This document shows positions 25,863 to 33,721 of a stretch of DNA of 64,000 nucleotides, in pieces (the stretch's first letter is position 1; each line of letters opens with the position of its first letter). This DNA is from Gammaproteobacteria bacterium (lineage in GTDB: Bacteria; Pseudomonadota; Gammaproteobacteria; HTCC5015): NCBI GenBank assembly GCA_013817245.1, contig JACDDA010000007.1:62001-126000 (forward strand), read 5' to 3'. The notes beneath the pieces are model-generated. The model saw nothing but the letters and a program-made list of their open reading frames with translations. It was not told the DNA's origin and did not search any database. The position numbers were made by a program, and so were the translations under genes.

Positions 25863-27176
25863 TTAATGTAGTTTTAAACGTGGGCCTAAGGTACGCGACA
25901 ACAAATCTTTAATCATTGCGATGCCGGTGGTCCACATGCCTAACACTACCCATTGATGGCGGCGATACAAAGCCAAATAAATCCAACGCGCTAATAAACC
26001 TTGAATACCAATACTCTTTATATAACGACCCATGACAGTGCCGACCGCGCCTTCGCTGGCAATGCTAATAAACGCACCTTGATTGTGAAATGAATAGTAT
26101 TTGTTAATCACGCCGGTCGCTAAATATTCTGGTAGCACTCGCGCAAGATATTCCGCTTGTTGTGCTGCGGCTTGCGCCAAAGGCGGTACGCGCACCATTA
26201 CACCGTCTTCTTCGTATTGCAAACCTGCGCAATCACCAAAAACAAAAATATTAGGATCTACGCTACTTTGTAAATTTTGTTTAACAATAATCTGATTAAG
26301 GCGATTGTTTTCTAAACCCAGCGTATTCAACCAATCCGGCGCTTTAACACCCGCCGCCCACACTACCAACTGAGCTTCCATTACTTGCCCGGTGGCGGTG
26401 ACCACGCTTTGCGTTTGAACTTCTTTTATTTGTGTATTGAGTTTTACTTCGATGCCGAGTTTTTCTAATTCACGCTTTACGCGCCGACTCACTGTTTCAT
26501 TCAGCGCCAACACCAAACGTCCCGCGGCTTCTACTAAATAGATGCGCGCATTTTGTTTATCAATATTTTCCATGCCATAGTCAGGCAAGCTCGTCATCAC
26601 CTCTTGCAGCTCAGCCGCTAATTCAACACCGGTCGCGCCACCACCAACAATCACAATATTTAATTCTTGTAACTGACCGGCCAAATGCCGCGTATGACTA
26701 CGCAATAAACTGTGCAGAAAACGCTGATGAAAACTTTCCGCATTCGCACGACTATCTAAAAATATCGCATGCTCACTCACGCCAGGCACGCCAAAGTCAT
26801 TGCACATACTGCCAACCGCTAATACTAAAAGGTCATAACTCATTTCACGCGCCGGTAATACTTCACGACCTGCAGCATCGTGAAATTCTGCGAGTTGTAA
26901 TTTTTTATTCGCTCTATCTAAACCAATCATTTCGCCAAAGCTAAACTCATAACCATTACGTTCACCGTGCGCAAACAAATTAATTTCATCTTCAAAAGAA
27001 GTTAAGGTTCCAGCAGCGACTTCATGCAACAAAGGTTTCCAAATATGCGTCAAGCTTTTATCAATTAACGTGATACGCAAGTGGTTTTTCGCACCGTATT
27101 TTCTGCCCAAACGTGTGGCCAATACCAAACCGCCCGCACCGGCACCCACGATCACAATATGTTTTTGCGTACTCAT
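25863..27176 (-). CDS. ndh: Type II NADH:quinone dehydrogenase
   Basis: A 437-residue monotopic flavoprotein that passes electrons from NADH to quinone without pumping protons. Two dinucleotide folds are visible: VGAGAGGLVLATRLG (FAD) at the N-terminus and VGGGATGVELAAEL (NADH) near residue 175. FGDCAGLQ is the FAD-closing motif, and the QAAAQQAEYLARVL segment follows as in NDH-2. The C-terminal amphipathic region provides membrane attachment. It is divergent from sat. Confidence 0.94.
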   Translation of the reverse strand: MSTQKHIVIVGAGAGGLVLATRLGRKYGAKNHLRITLIDKSLTHIWKPLLHEVAAGTLTSFEDEINLFAHGERNGYEFSFGEMIGLDRANKKLQLAEFHDAAGREVLPAREMSYDLLVLAVGSMCNDFGVPGVSEHAIFLDSRANAESFHQRFLHSLLRSHTRHLAGQLQELNIVIVGGGATGVELAAELQEVMTSLPDYGMENIDKQNARIYLVEAAGRLVLALNETVSRRVKRELEKLGIEVKLNTQIKEVQTQSVVTATGQVMEAQLVVWAAGVKAPDWLNTLGLENNRLNQIIVKQNLQSSVDPNIFVFGDCAGLQYEEDGVMVRVPPLAQAAAQQAEYLARVLPEYLATGVINKYYSFHNQGAFISIASEGAVGTVMGRYIKSIGIQGLLARWIYLALYRRHQWVVLGMWTTGIAMIKDLLSRTLGPRLKLH

Positions 27177-27469
27177 GACAAATTACTTCCTCGATGAATC
27201 AAGATGCTGGCGTTGAATCAAGCCCTTGGTGTTAATGCCGCATAAAGCTGCGGCGACTGCTAAATCAGCTCTTTCATGAGCCGCCGCGCATATTAACCAT
27301 CAATTAATCGATTAACGTATAACTTCATACATTTTTATTCTTTTTGCTTTGAAAGCCGCTTGGTATAGTGTCGCCCCTGCTCCGGCGATCTCGCCGCAGC
27401 CCTGCTTCCCCCGACTCACGCCGCGCGGAAGTAAATATTCGACAACACGGCGTATTCAAAGAGGCATAC
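27177..27469. promoter_or_regulatory. Divergent ndh/sat control region with sulfur-gene promoter motif
   Basis: At 27351-27380 lies GAAAGCCGCTTGGTATAGTG followed by TCGCCCCTGC. A nearly matching motif occurs before cysH (35531-35557). TATAGT (27364-27369) would be a -10 element, while no good -35 is present at the normal distance, as expected for a CysB-activated promoter. CGGCGA/TCGCCG makes a small GC hairpin just after. The sat ribosome-binding site AGAGG precedes the chosen start. Confidence 0.5.
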
Positions 27470-28687
27470 ATGACTGGCTTGATCAAACCCCACGGCGGCG
27501 GCGAACTAAAACCCCTATTACTCACCGGCAGCGCCTTAAGTGCGGAACAACACCGTGCGGCCAGCTTACCCAAAGTCGTCATTAGCTCACGTGAAGTGGG
27601 CGATTTAATCATGCTCGGCATTGGCGGTTTCACGCCTTTAACCGGCTTCATGGGTAAGGCCGACTGGGAAGGCGTCTGCCGCAATATGCACACCGCTGAC
27701 GGTTTGTTCTGGCCCATTCCGATCACCCTTTCGACCGATAAAGCCACCGCCGACAGCCTCAACATTGGCGCAGACGTCGCCTTAATCAGCAGCGAAACCA
27801 ATGAAATCATGGGCGTGCTGACGCTCACCGAAAAATACAGTATTGATAAAAAACTCGAATGCCAAGAAGTCTTTGCTACCCAAGACCTTGAGCATCCGGG
27901 CGTGAAAATGGTCATGGATCAAGGTGAGATCAACCTTGCCGGCCCCGTAAAAGTGTTATCACAAGGCGGTTTCCCCGAAACTTACGGCGAGCATTACATG
28001 ACACCGGCCGAAACTCGCGCCGCTTTTGCCGAACGCGGCTGGCATCGGGTTACCGCTTTTCAAACCCGCAACCCTTTGCATCGCTCACATGAATATTTAG
28101 TGAAATGCGCAGTGGAAGTCACCGACGGCGTGCTCATTCATTCATTACTTGGCAAACTCAAAGCCGGCGATATTCCTGCGGATGTCCGCGTTAATGCCAT
28201 CAATGCACTGATCGACAACTATTTCGTCAAAGGCACCGTGATTCAAGCAGGTTATCCGCTAGACATGCGTTACGCCGGACCACGCGAAGCTTTATTACAC
28301 GCGGTGTTCCGCCAAAACTACGGCTGCGCGTATTTAATCGTTGGCCGTGATCATGCCGGTGTAGGTGAATATTACGGCGCGTTTGATGCGCAAACTATTT
28401 TCGACAAAATTCCTGCCGATGCTTTGCAAATTCAAGCCATGAAATTTGATTGGACATTTTACTGTGACGCTTGCGAAGGCATGGCCTCCGACAAAACCTG
28501 TCCGCATGATGCCAGCCATCGCTTATTATTATCCGGTAGCAAACTACGCAAATTATTATCGGAAGATCAGCCTGTGCCCAACAATTTTAGCCGCCCTGAA
28601 GTATTAAAAATACTCAGCGCGTACTATAAAACCATTGCTGCTGAAGATCGTGTAGAAATTAAATTAACCGGCGCTTCTGCCAAATAA
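27470..28687 (+). CDS. sat: Sulfate adenylyltransferase (ATP sulfurylase)
   Basis: A 405-residue single-chain ATP sulfurylase making adenylyl sulfate (APS) from sulfate and [16 protein letters not shown] contains the HxxH nucleotide-binding motif, and [12 protein letters not shown] is the second signature. A Cys/His cluster ([16 protein letters not shown]) near the C-terminus is the zinc-binding motif of bacterial Sat. The start at 27470 has AGAGG nearby and gives the normal N-terminus ([10 protein letters not shown]); a frame extending to 27368 runs into promoter-like sequence. No APS kinase domain is present, which fits an APS reductase pathway. cysI follows after 38 bases. Confidence 0.96.
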   Translation: MTGLIKPHGGGELKPLLLTGSALSAEQHRAASLPKVVISSREVGDLIMLGIGGFTPLTGFMGKADWEGVCRNMHTADGLFWPIPITLSTDKATADSLNIGADVALISSETNEIMGVLTLTEKYSIDKKLECQEVFATQDLEHPGVKMVMDQGEINLAGPVKVLSQGGFPETYGEHYMTPAETRAAFAERGWHRVTAFQTRNPLHRSHEYLVKCAVEVTDGVLIHSLLGKLKAGDIPADVRVNAINALIDNYFVKGTVIQAGYPLDMRYAGPREALLHAVFRQNYGCAYLIVGRDHAGVGEYYGAFDAQTIFDKIPADALQIQAMKFDWTFYCDACEGMASDKTCPHDASHRLLLSGSKLRKLLSEDQPVPNNFSRPEVLKILSAYYKTIAAEDRVEIKLTGASAK

Positions 28688-28725
28688 ACAGCGCAGCACG
28701 CTAAACCTGAGATTGGAAATAGACC

Positions 28726-30378
28726 ATGTATCGTTATAACGACATTGACAGTCAAATTGTTGCACAACGAGTCGCAGAATTTCGCGACCAAACGCAACGT
28801 TATTTGAATAAAGAATTGACGGAAGAAGAATTTCGTCCACTTCGGTTAATGAATGGCTTGTATGTGCAACGTTTTGCACCCATGTTGCGCGTAGCAATAC
28901 CCTATGGTCTATTATCCAGCGAACAATTGCACATGCTCGCGCATATCGCGCGCAAGTATGATCGTAATTATGGTCACTTCACCACCCGGCAAAATATTCA
29001 ATACAACTGGCCCGCACTCGAAACCGTTCCCGATATCTTGGCAGATCTTGCCAGCGTAGAAATGCACGCCATTCAAACCAGTGGCAACTGCATTCGCAAC
29101 GTCAGCTCCGATCAACTCGCCGGTGTTGCGACAGATGAAATTGAAGATCCACGGCCGTATTGCGAAATCATTCGTCAGTGGTCGACGTTTCATCCAGAGT
29201 TTAGTTATCTACCACGCAAATTTAAAATCGCCGTCAGTGGCGCGGAAGGCAAAGATCGCGCGGCCGTACAAGTGCATGACATCGGTTTATATTTAGTGCG
29301 CAATGCACAAAATGAAATTGGCTTTAAAGTATTAGTCGGCGGTGGCTTAGGTCGCACGCCCATCATTGGTCAAGTCGTGCGCGAATTTTTACCCAAAGAA
29401 GATTTGTTATCGTATTTAGAAGCCATCTTGCGCGTGTACAACTTGCAAGGGCGTCGCGACAACATCTACAAAGCACGAATTAAAATTTTAGTTACCGCTT
29501 TAGGCATTAAACGTTTTGGCGAACTCGTCGAAACCGAATGGTCACATATCAAAACCGGCGCACTCAAACTCGACATGGAACGTGTTAGTTACTTCCAAAA
29601 ATTCTTCACGCCGTTTACTTACGACACACAAGCCGCTAGCGATACAAGTTTTGAACAACATAAAAAAACCAATCTATTGTTTGCAACTTGGGTACAACGC
29701 AACACCGTCGATCATAAAGTCGCCGGTTATCGTGCAGTGTGGATCAGCTTAAAAGCACCCGCCATTGCACCGGGCGACATCACCGATGTGCAAATGGATG
29801 CAGTAGCAGCAATAGCCACACAATATAGCTACGGCCAAATTCGCACCACGCATAATCAGAACCTCATGCTCGGTGATGTTAAACACGCCGATTTATTCGC
29901 AGTGTGGCAAGCCTTAGACCAACAAAATCTTGCATGGGCTAATATCGGCACGCTCAACGATATGATTTGCTGCCCGGGCTTAGACTTTTGTTCATTAGCG
30001 AATGCGGGCTCGATCGACATCGCCAAACAAATCAATGATAAATTCGACAAACTCGATTATTTATACGACCTCGGCGAAATCGAATTAAAAATGTCAGGCT
30101 GCATCAATGCTTGCGGTCATCATCATGTGGGCCACATCGGCATCTTAGGTGTTGATAAAAAAGGCGTAGAGTTTTATCAAATCCAACTCGGTGGCGACGC
30201 ATCCCTTAACGCAGCGGTCGGAAAAGTATTAGGTCCCGCCGTCGAAAAACACGAAGTCGCCAACACGCTGGAAAAATTATTAAACGTCTACATCCAACAC
30301 CGCATCGAAAGCGAGCGTTTTATAGATACGTTCAATCGTATCGGCATACAAATATTTAAGGATGCCATCTATGAGTAA
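28726..30378 (+). CDS. cysI: Assimilatory sulfite reductase haemoprotein (nitrite/sulfite reductase family)
   Basis: A 550-residue siroheme/[4Fe-4S] enzyme that reduces sulfite to sulfide. The cluster and siroheme ligands are C416-x5-C422 in CCPGLDFC and C459-x3-C463 in SGCINACGHH. Two sulfite-reductase repeats are evident; HFTTRQNIQYNW is in the first. The sequence resembles the CysI of Pseudomonas, which works without an adjacent CysJ flavoprotein. It is in operon with sat upstream and the DUF934 gene downstream, which strongly supports the sulfur role over nitrite reduction. Confidence 0.93.
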   Translation: MYRYNDIDSQIVAQRVAEFRDQTQRYLNKELTEEEFRPLRLMNGLYVQRFAPMLRVAIPYGLLSSEQLHMLAHIARKYDRNYGHFTTRQNIQYNWPALETVPDILADLASVEMHAIQTSGNCIRNVSSDQLAGVATDEIEDPRPYCEIIRQWSTFHPEFSYLPRKFKIAVSGAEGKDRAAVQVHDIGLYLVRNAQNEIGFKVLVGGGLGRTPIIGQVVREFLPKEDLLSYLEAILRVYNLQGRRDNIYKARIKILVTALGIKRFGELVETEWSHIKTGALKLDMERVSYFQKFFTPFTYDTQAASDTSFEQHKKTNLLFATWVQRNTVDHKVAGYRAVWISLKAPAIAPGDITDVQMDAVAAIATQYSYGQIRTTHNQNLMLGDVKHADLFAVWQALDQQNLAWANIGTLNDMICCPGLDFCSLANAGSIDIAKQINDKFDKLDYLYDLGEIELKMSGCINACGHHHVGHIGILGVDKKGVEFYQIQLGGDASLNAAVGKVLGPAVEKHEVANTLEKLLNVYIQHRIESERFIDTFNRIGIQIFKDAIYE

Positions 30379-30859
30379 AATAATTCGTGATCGAAAAATA
30401 GTAAATGACAACTGGGTTTACGTAGACGACGAAACCGCATTGCCCGCGGAAAACAGCATCATCACCTACGCTCGTTGGCAAATTCAGCGCGAACAATTAA
30501 TCAAACATTCACAATTACTCGGCATAAAAATTCCGAATGATGTCGACGTCACCAGCCTGCAAGATGACTTAGCGCACTTCGCGTTGATTGTTTTAGACTT
30601 TCCCTTATTCCGCGATGGTCGCGCTTACTCGCAAGCGTATCTACTACGCAATCGTTATGGCTTCAATGGAGAAATTCGCGCTGGCGGTAACGTCCTGCGT
30701 GATCAACTGCAATTCATGGAACGCTGTGGTTTTAACGCATTTGAAAATGATCCTAGCAAAAACATCGCAGACCTTATAAAAGGGTTTGATGTGTTTACCG
30801 TGCAATACCAACCGAACAAAGCGGAAATGCCAGCAACACGGCATATGAATAAAAACTAA
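30371..30859 (+). CDS. DUF934 protein, partner of CysI
   Basis: A 162-residue protein of the DUF934 family. FRDGRAYSQAYLLRNRYGF and GGNVLRDQLQFMERCGFNAF are characteristic. It is almost always found directly after this type of cysI and is thought to assist sulfite reduction, for instance in electron supply or assembly; mechanism unproven. The ATG at 30371, with AAGGA eight bases upstream, is preferred to the ATG at 30362. It overlaps the end of cysI by eight bases. Confidence 0.9.
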   Translation: MSKIIRDRKIVNDNWVYVDDETALPAENSIITYARWQIQREQLIKHSQLLGIKIPNDVDVTSLQDDLAHFALIVLDFPLFRDGRAYSQAYLLRNRYGFNGEIRAGGNVLRDQLQFMERCGFNAFENDPSKNIADLIKGFDVFTVQYQPNKAEMPATRHMNKN

Positions 30860-30916
30860 ACATTCGACGTAAGGCGGCCTACAAGTATTTCACGCTTTGC
30901 TTATTGCGCCCTAAAG

Positions 30917-30934
30917 TCTATACTTTTTCATAGA
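30917..30934. promoter_or_regulatory. Possible operator before the toxin-antitoxin pair
   Basis: TCTAT (30917-30921) and ATAGA (30930-30934) form a short inverted repeat about 40 bases before the antitoxin start. Antitoxins of this kind usually repress their own promoter. Weak evidence. Confidence 0.3.
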
Positions 30935-30975
30935 AAACGATTTGATTCTAAAACCACTCAATTGAGGCGTTTTAT

Positions 30976-31155
30976 ATGCAAACACCTAAACAAAATGCCA
31001 TTGAAGCTATCCAACAATTACCGGATGCCGTTGATATGGAAGAAATTATGTACCGCCTATATGTAATCGACAAAGTTCATAAAGGTCAAAACGATGTCCG
31101 CGAAGGCCGTACTATCACAGCCGGAGACCTACGCCGCGAGATGGATCAATGGTAA
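30976..31155 (+). CDS. Antitoxin of a RelBE/ParDE-type pair
   Basis: A 59-residue protein starting MQTPKQNAIEAIQQLPD and ending GDLRREMDQW. The middle (VDMEEIMYRLYVIDKVHKGQ) is helical, and GRTITAGDLRREMD fits the C-terminal toxin-binding tail of small RelB/ParD-like antitoxins. The reading frame overlaps the toxin gene by seven bases (ATGGTAA arrangement), the normal antitoxin-toxin order. GAGGCG lies about ten bases before the start. Confidence 0.8.
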   Translation: MQTPKQNAIEAIQQLPDAVDMEEIMYRLYVIDKVHKGQNDVREGRTITAGDLRREMDQW

Positions 31156-31451
31156 TTTGGACCTTGAGCGCCAAACAAGACCTACGACAAATTTACAACT
31201 TCATTGCTTCCGATTCCGTCCATTACGCCAAAAAAGTCACTGACGATATTTACGCAAAACCCAACACCCTCGACTTATTGCCACGATTAGGCAGAATTGT
31301 TCCCGAAATAAATGACGAAACCTTAAGAGAAATTTCTGTTTATTCCTACCGTATCATTTATCAAATTCATCAAAAAAATATCTATGTGCTGACCATTATC
31401 CACAGGCGACGCGATCTAAAAATAGATGATTTAGGAAAAATTAATACTTAA
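31149..31451 (+). CDS. RelE/ParE-family toxin
   Basis: A 100-residue toxin with the RelE/ParE fold: VIWTLSAKQDLRQIYNFIA at the N-terminus, a central LGRIVPEINDETLREI turn, and the C-terminal strands YSYRIIYQIHQKNIYVLTIIHRRRDL. The last His-Arg-Arg is typical. It may act on gyrase (ParE branch) or cleave mRNA (RelE branch); the YRIIYQI...IIHRRRD pattern leans to ParE/RelE plasmid-stabilisation proteins. It directly adjoins the repeat-rich accessory stretch. Confidence 0.85.
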   Translation: MVIWTLSAKQDLRQIYNFIASDSVHYAKKVTDDIYAKPNTLDLLPRLGRIVPEINDETLREISVYSYRIIYQIHQKNIYVLTIIHRRRDLKIDDLGKINT

Positions 31452-31485
31452 TTCATTATGCATTTATATTTCACCATACAACACA

Positions 31486-31715
31486 AAGCGTTTCGCTCGT
31501 CGCTGCGCGACTACAGCGAGTAACTTTGATTGCCATGGATGGCATGAATGCAGATTTTGCAGGAGCAAAAATCTGCTGTCGTAACAAGAAATTGAATATT
31601 CTTATAAAAGCAGAAGCGTTTCGCTTGTCGCTACGCGACTACAGCGAGTAACTTTGATTGCCATGGATGGCATGAATGCAGATTTTGTAGGAGCAAAAAT
31701 CTGCTGTCGTAACAA
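31486..31715 (+). repeat. Two tandem copies of a 102-bp hairpin module
   Basis: 31486-31587 and 31614-31715 are the same 102-base unit with few differences. Each contains a CGACTACAGCGAG terminal part, the small palindrome GCCATGGATGGC (loop ATGGAT) and a long stem (left arm 31550-31560, right arm 31565-31576 in copy 1) capped by an AGGA tetraloop. The module also occurs, reversed, within the 57 kb element. Confidence 0.9.
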
Positions 31716-31797
31716 AAAGTCACCAAACGCCGCTCTCTTGCATCCCTGCAATCGCGGCATTCGAACATCCTGTTCATCAATACTCTCCCCGATGTCT
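31706..31797 (-). repeat. Inverted copy of part of the 33 kb hairpin element
   Basis: This stretch is the reverse complement of about 33234-33325 with about one mismatch by eye. On the minus strand it gives stem-loops GAAC-AGGAT-GTTC and TTGC-AGGGAT-GCAA. Further along the minus strand are GCGAC-AAGGAC-GTCGC (31863-31878) and a 9-bp stem with an AGGAA loop (31888-31910). With the 33 kb copy it flanks about 1.4 kb in inverted orientation. Confidence 0.88.
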
Positions 31798-32193
31798 CGC
31801 TGCGCGTAAACAAACACGTGCAGTCTCCTCGTATTGCGCAACTTGTAACGGGTCGTCCCGATGCGACGTCCTTGTCGCGGCGGAACTAAAACAAACTTCC
31901 TGTTTGTTTTCCCCGACAAGTCGTGCAACACTCAGCGAGCCACGAGGGGAATGCTCCTTCGTTATTTATTGTGATTAATCAAATATCGACAAATGCGTGA
32001 ATATCACAGGAGTTACAAAACAAAGAGGAAAGCACCCCTATACAAGATAGCGACGCTAGCAACTTTCTATTACGACAAAAAGTTACTCACTGCAGTCGGG
32101 CAGCGATTGGTATAATTCTTTTCTTTGTGAAAATTTTTTACAGTATAGTTAGCAGAACGTTTTTGCTATCAAAAACATACCATGCCTTTGTGA

Positions 32194-32736
32194 TTAAAAA
32201 AACAGTTTTGCAATGACAGCAAAGAACGCCATAAAATATGGAAAATAATATTGTCCAAATTTTTCAGTTTTAAATGCAATATATAAAAACAATGTTAATT
32301 TCCTAAATACCTGATTAGGTTTTATTTTAAAAAATTCTTGAGCGCTGCGTGTTCCTGCTTTTACTTGCCACTGCCATAAACCAAACACGGGTTGGTAAGT
32401 ATCGCCGTCATATGCACTTGTTCCGTCCTTTGTTTCTTGTTTCAACCATTTGCCCATGAGATCAGACTTATACATAGAATGCGTATATGAAAGCCAATCA
32501 TTCTTATGATTGGAAAACTGCCAAAATCGCAACAAAAACCAAGCCAACATAATCCAAGCAAAATAAGCTAGCACTTGTGGTTTTTTAAAAGTAATGCTGC
32601 TGGCAAGTACTGATATAGTAGAAACATGCTCTTGATTTCCTAAATGGGCATCTCCTAGCGCAAACAAAATGAAACCCGTAGAAAGGACCACCAAATTTCT
32701 TCGTGCGGACTCTAGTGATGATGTATCAATATCCAT
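32194..32736 (-). CDS. Unknown membrane protein
   Basis: A 180-residue protein without recognised domain. Hydrophobic stretches at about 13-30, 52-75 and 160-180 suggest two or three membrane helices. The middle loop is rich in Trp, Lys and Tyr. It stands alone between inverted repeat elements, in an island with a toxin-antitoxin pair, so horizontal acquisition is possible. No function can be given. Confidence 0.6.
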   Translation of the reverse strand: MDIDTSSLESARRNLVVLSTGFILFALGDAHLGNQEHVSTISVLASSITFKKPQVLAYFAWIMLAWFLLRFWQFSNHKNDWLSYTHSMYKSDLMGKWLKQETKDGTSAYDGDTYQPVFGLWQWQVKAGTRSAQEFFKIKPNQVFRKLTLFLYIAFKTEKFGQYYFPYFMAFFAVIAKLFF

Positions 32737-32783
32737 TTTTATTAGCCTATAGACAGTTATTTATATCTTATTAACTAGCGCCG

Positions 32784-33149
32784 TCAATTATCCAACGCAG
32801 CTCCCCACACTTCATAAAACTCTATCTCTTTATGTTGCTGCGCGTCCACGACATCTTTGTAAACAGCAATCGCAGTGTATTTTTTACCGTCGCTGCGTGC
32901 TTCGATCAGGACAACACTCATGAAGGCCATGCCGATAATACCATTTTCCATTTTAGCGCCGTAGGGCGCAATACGCGTAGCGCATTGCGCCCTACGTTTC
33001 TTTGTTTTCGATGCTAAGGCACATTCAGCTTTATAATTATCAAAAACTGTAATGATATTAAACCAAGGGAAAAACCCGTTATGGCACGCTGAGGCATATT
33101 TAAAGGCTAGCGGCACATGAACAGGGATGTTCATGTGAGCCGATCGCAA
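32784..33149 (-). pseudogene. Chimeric reading frame, probable gene remnant
   Basis: A 121-codon frame whose parts have different origins. Its first 25 codons or so lie in the hairpin element starting at 33075, the middle crosses the palindrome 32960-32996 (encoding RRAQCATRIAPYG), and only the last 55 codons, from Met in KMENGIIGMAFM, look like ordinary protein. The C-terminal piece may be the remains of a gene cut by repeat insertion. No homologue recognised. Confidence 0.35.
32960..32996. repeat. REP-like palindrome
   Basis: CGTAGGGCGCAAT (32960-32972) pairs with ATTGCGCCCTACG (32984-32996), with a further short inner stem ACGC/GCGC. Such GGGCGCAAT palindromes are widespread extragenic repeats in proteobacteria. 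A single copy is seen in this window. Confidence 0.8.
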
Positions 33150-33369
33150 CAGGATGTGCGTGGAGGCGACGCGTCAGCCTTTAAATATGACGAGGGAATA
33201 CGGAAATGGAATTTCATTCCATTTCCGTACGTGATATCGGGGAGAGTATTGATGAACAGGATGTTCGAATGCCGCGATTGCAGGGATGCAAGAGAGCGGC
33301 GTTTGGTGACTTTTTGTTACGACAAAAAGTCACTCGCTGTAGTCGCGTAGCGACGAGCGAAACGCTTTT
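33075..33369 (+). repeat. Modular hairpin element A with GGA-loop stem-loops
   Basis: A 295-base element sharing its ends with the 57 kb copy. Stem-loops on the plus strand: ACATGAAC-AGGGAT-GTTCATGT (33115-33136); CGCA(a)C-AGGAT-GTGCG (33145-33160); a 14-bp stem with TTC loop (33199-33229); GAAC-AGGAT-GTTC (33254-33266); TTGC-AGGGAT-GCAA (33278-33291) inside an outer GCCGC/GCGGC pair; a 12-bp stem with TACG loop (33306-33333); and a terminal GTCGC-GTA-GCGAC hairpin. Four loops carry AGGA or AGGGA, matching CsrA/RsmA sites. No protein is likely. Confidence 0.85.
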
Positions 33370-33410
33370 GTTTGTAAAATATTGATACGCGACCAACTAA
33401 TAAAATACTT

Positions 33411-33680
33411 TTAATGCAACATCCCACTCGCCCGTAACATACCCACAATCCCCACAATAATCCAAAACAGATTCAGCAATGTATAGGCATTGTCTTTACG
33501 TAAAATCGCACACCATGACAACATAATCGCATCAATGGTATTAAATGCCCAAACGAATAAGAAAGGACTTTCGGGTCCCATCCAGCTAACTAATGTGAAA
33601 CTAAAAATTCGCATTAATACGCCGACCATTTCGACAAATCGGATATTGCTATAAACAAAAGCATTGGCCGCGCTAATCAT
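33411..33680 (-). CDS. Small unknown membrane protein
   Basis: An 89-residue protein with two or three hydrophobic helices (about 20-36, 40-60, 66-84). Similar small proteins occur in other gammaproteobacteria by memory, so it is probably real and chromosomal rather than island cargo. NAYTLLNLFWIIVGIVGMLRA forms the last helix. Its stop lies 41 bases from hairpin element A, which may act as its transcript end. Function unknown. Confidence 0.65.
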   Translation of the reverse strand: MISAANAFVYSNIRFVEMVGVLMRIFSFTLVSWMGPESPFLFVWAFNTIDAIMLSWCAILRKDNAYTLLNLFWIIVGIVGMLRASGMLH

Positions 33681-33721
33681 TCAATAAGACCTTCTGAAAA
33701 AATTTTAAAAATTAAGAAAAT

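Larger units (their letters stand above)
31452..32193. other. Gene-free repeat island
   Basis: No credible protein gene in these 742 bases. It holds two tandem 102-bp repeats (31486-31587, 31614-31715), an inverted copy of part of the 33 kb element (31706-31797), further hairpins on the minus strand (31863-31878, 31888-31910) and a decayed copy of the terminal repeat part (about 32065-32110). Apparent reading frames in it are translations of the repeats. Confidence 0.75.
32737..33410. other. Repeat-rich stretch with a doubtful gene remnant
   Basis: Holds a palindromic element (32960-32996), a doubtful minus-strand frame (32784-33149) and the full 295-bp hairpin element (33075-33369). I see no certain gene. 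Confidence 0.6.

Noticed and set aside
27368-27469. 34-residue extension of Sat
   Set aside because: It overlaps the promoter motif; start at 27470 has AGAGG and a normal N-terminus.
31602-31931. Minus-strand frame of 109 codons
   Set aside because: It reads through the 102-bp repeat and the inverted element; coding is a by-product of repeats.
33117-33350. Plus-strand frame of 77 codons in hairpin element A
   Set aside because: Its sequence is the translation of repeat hairpins and recurs in the inverted copy at 31.7 kb; no ribosome-binding site and no protein-like pattern.
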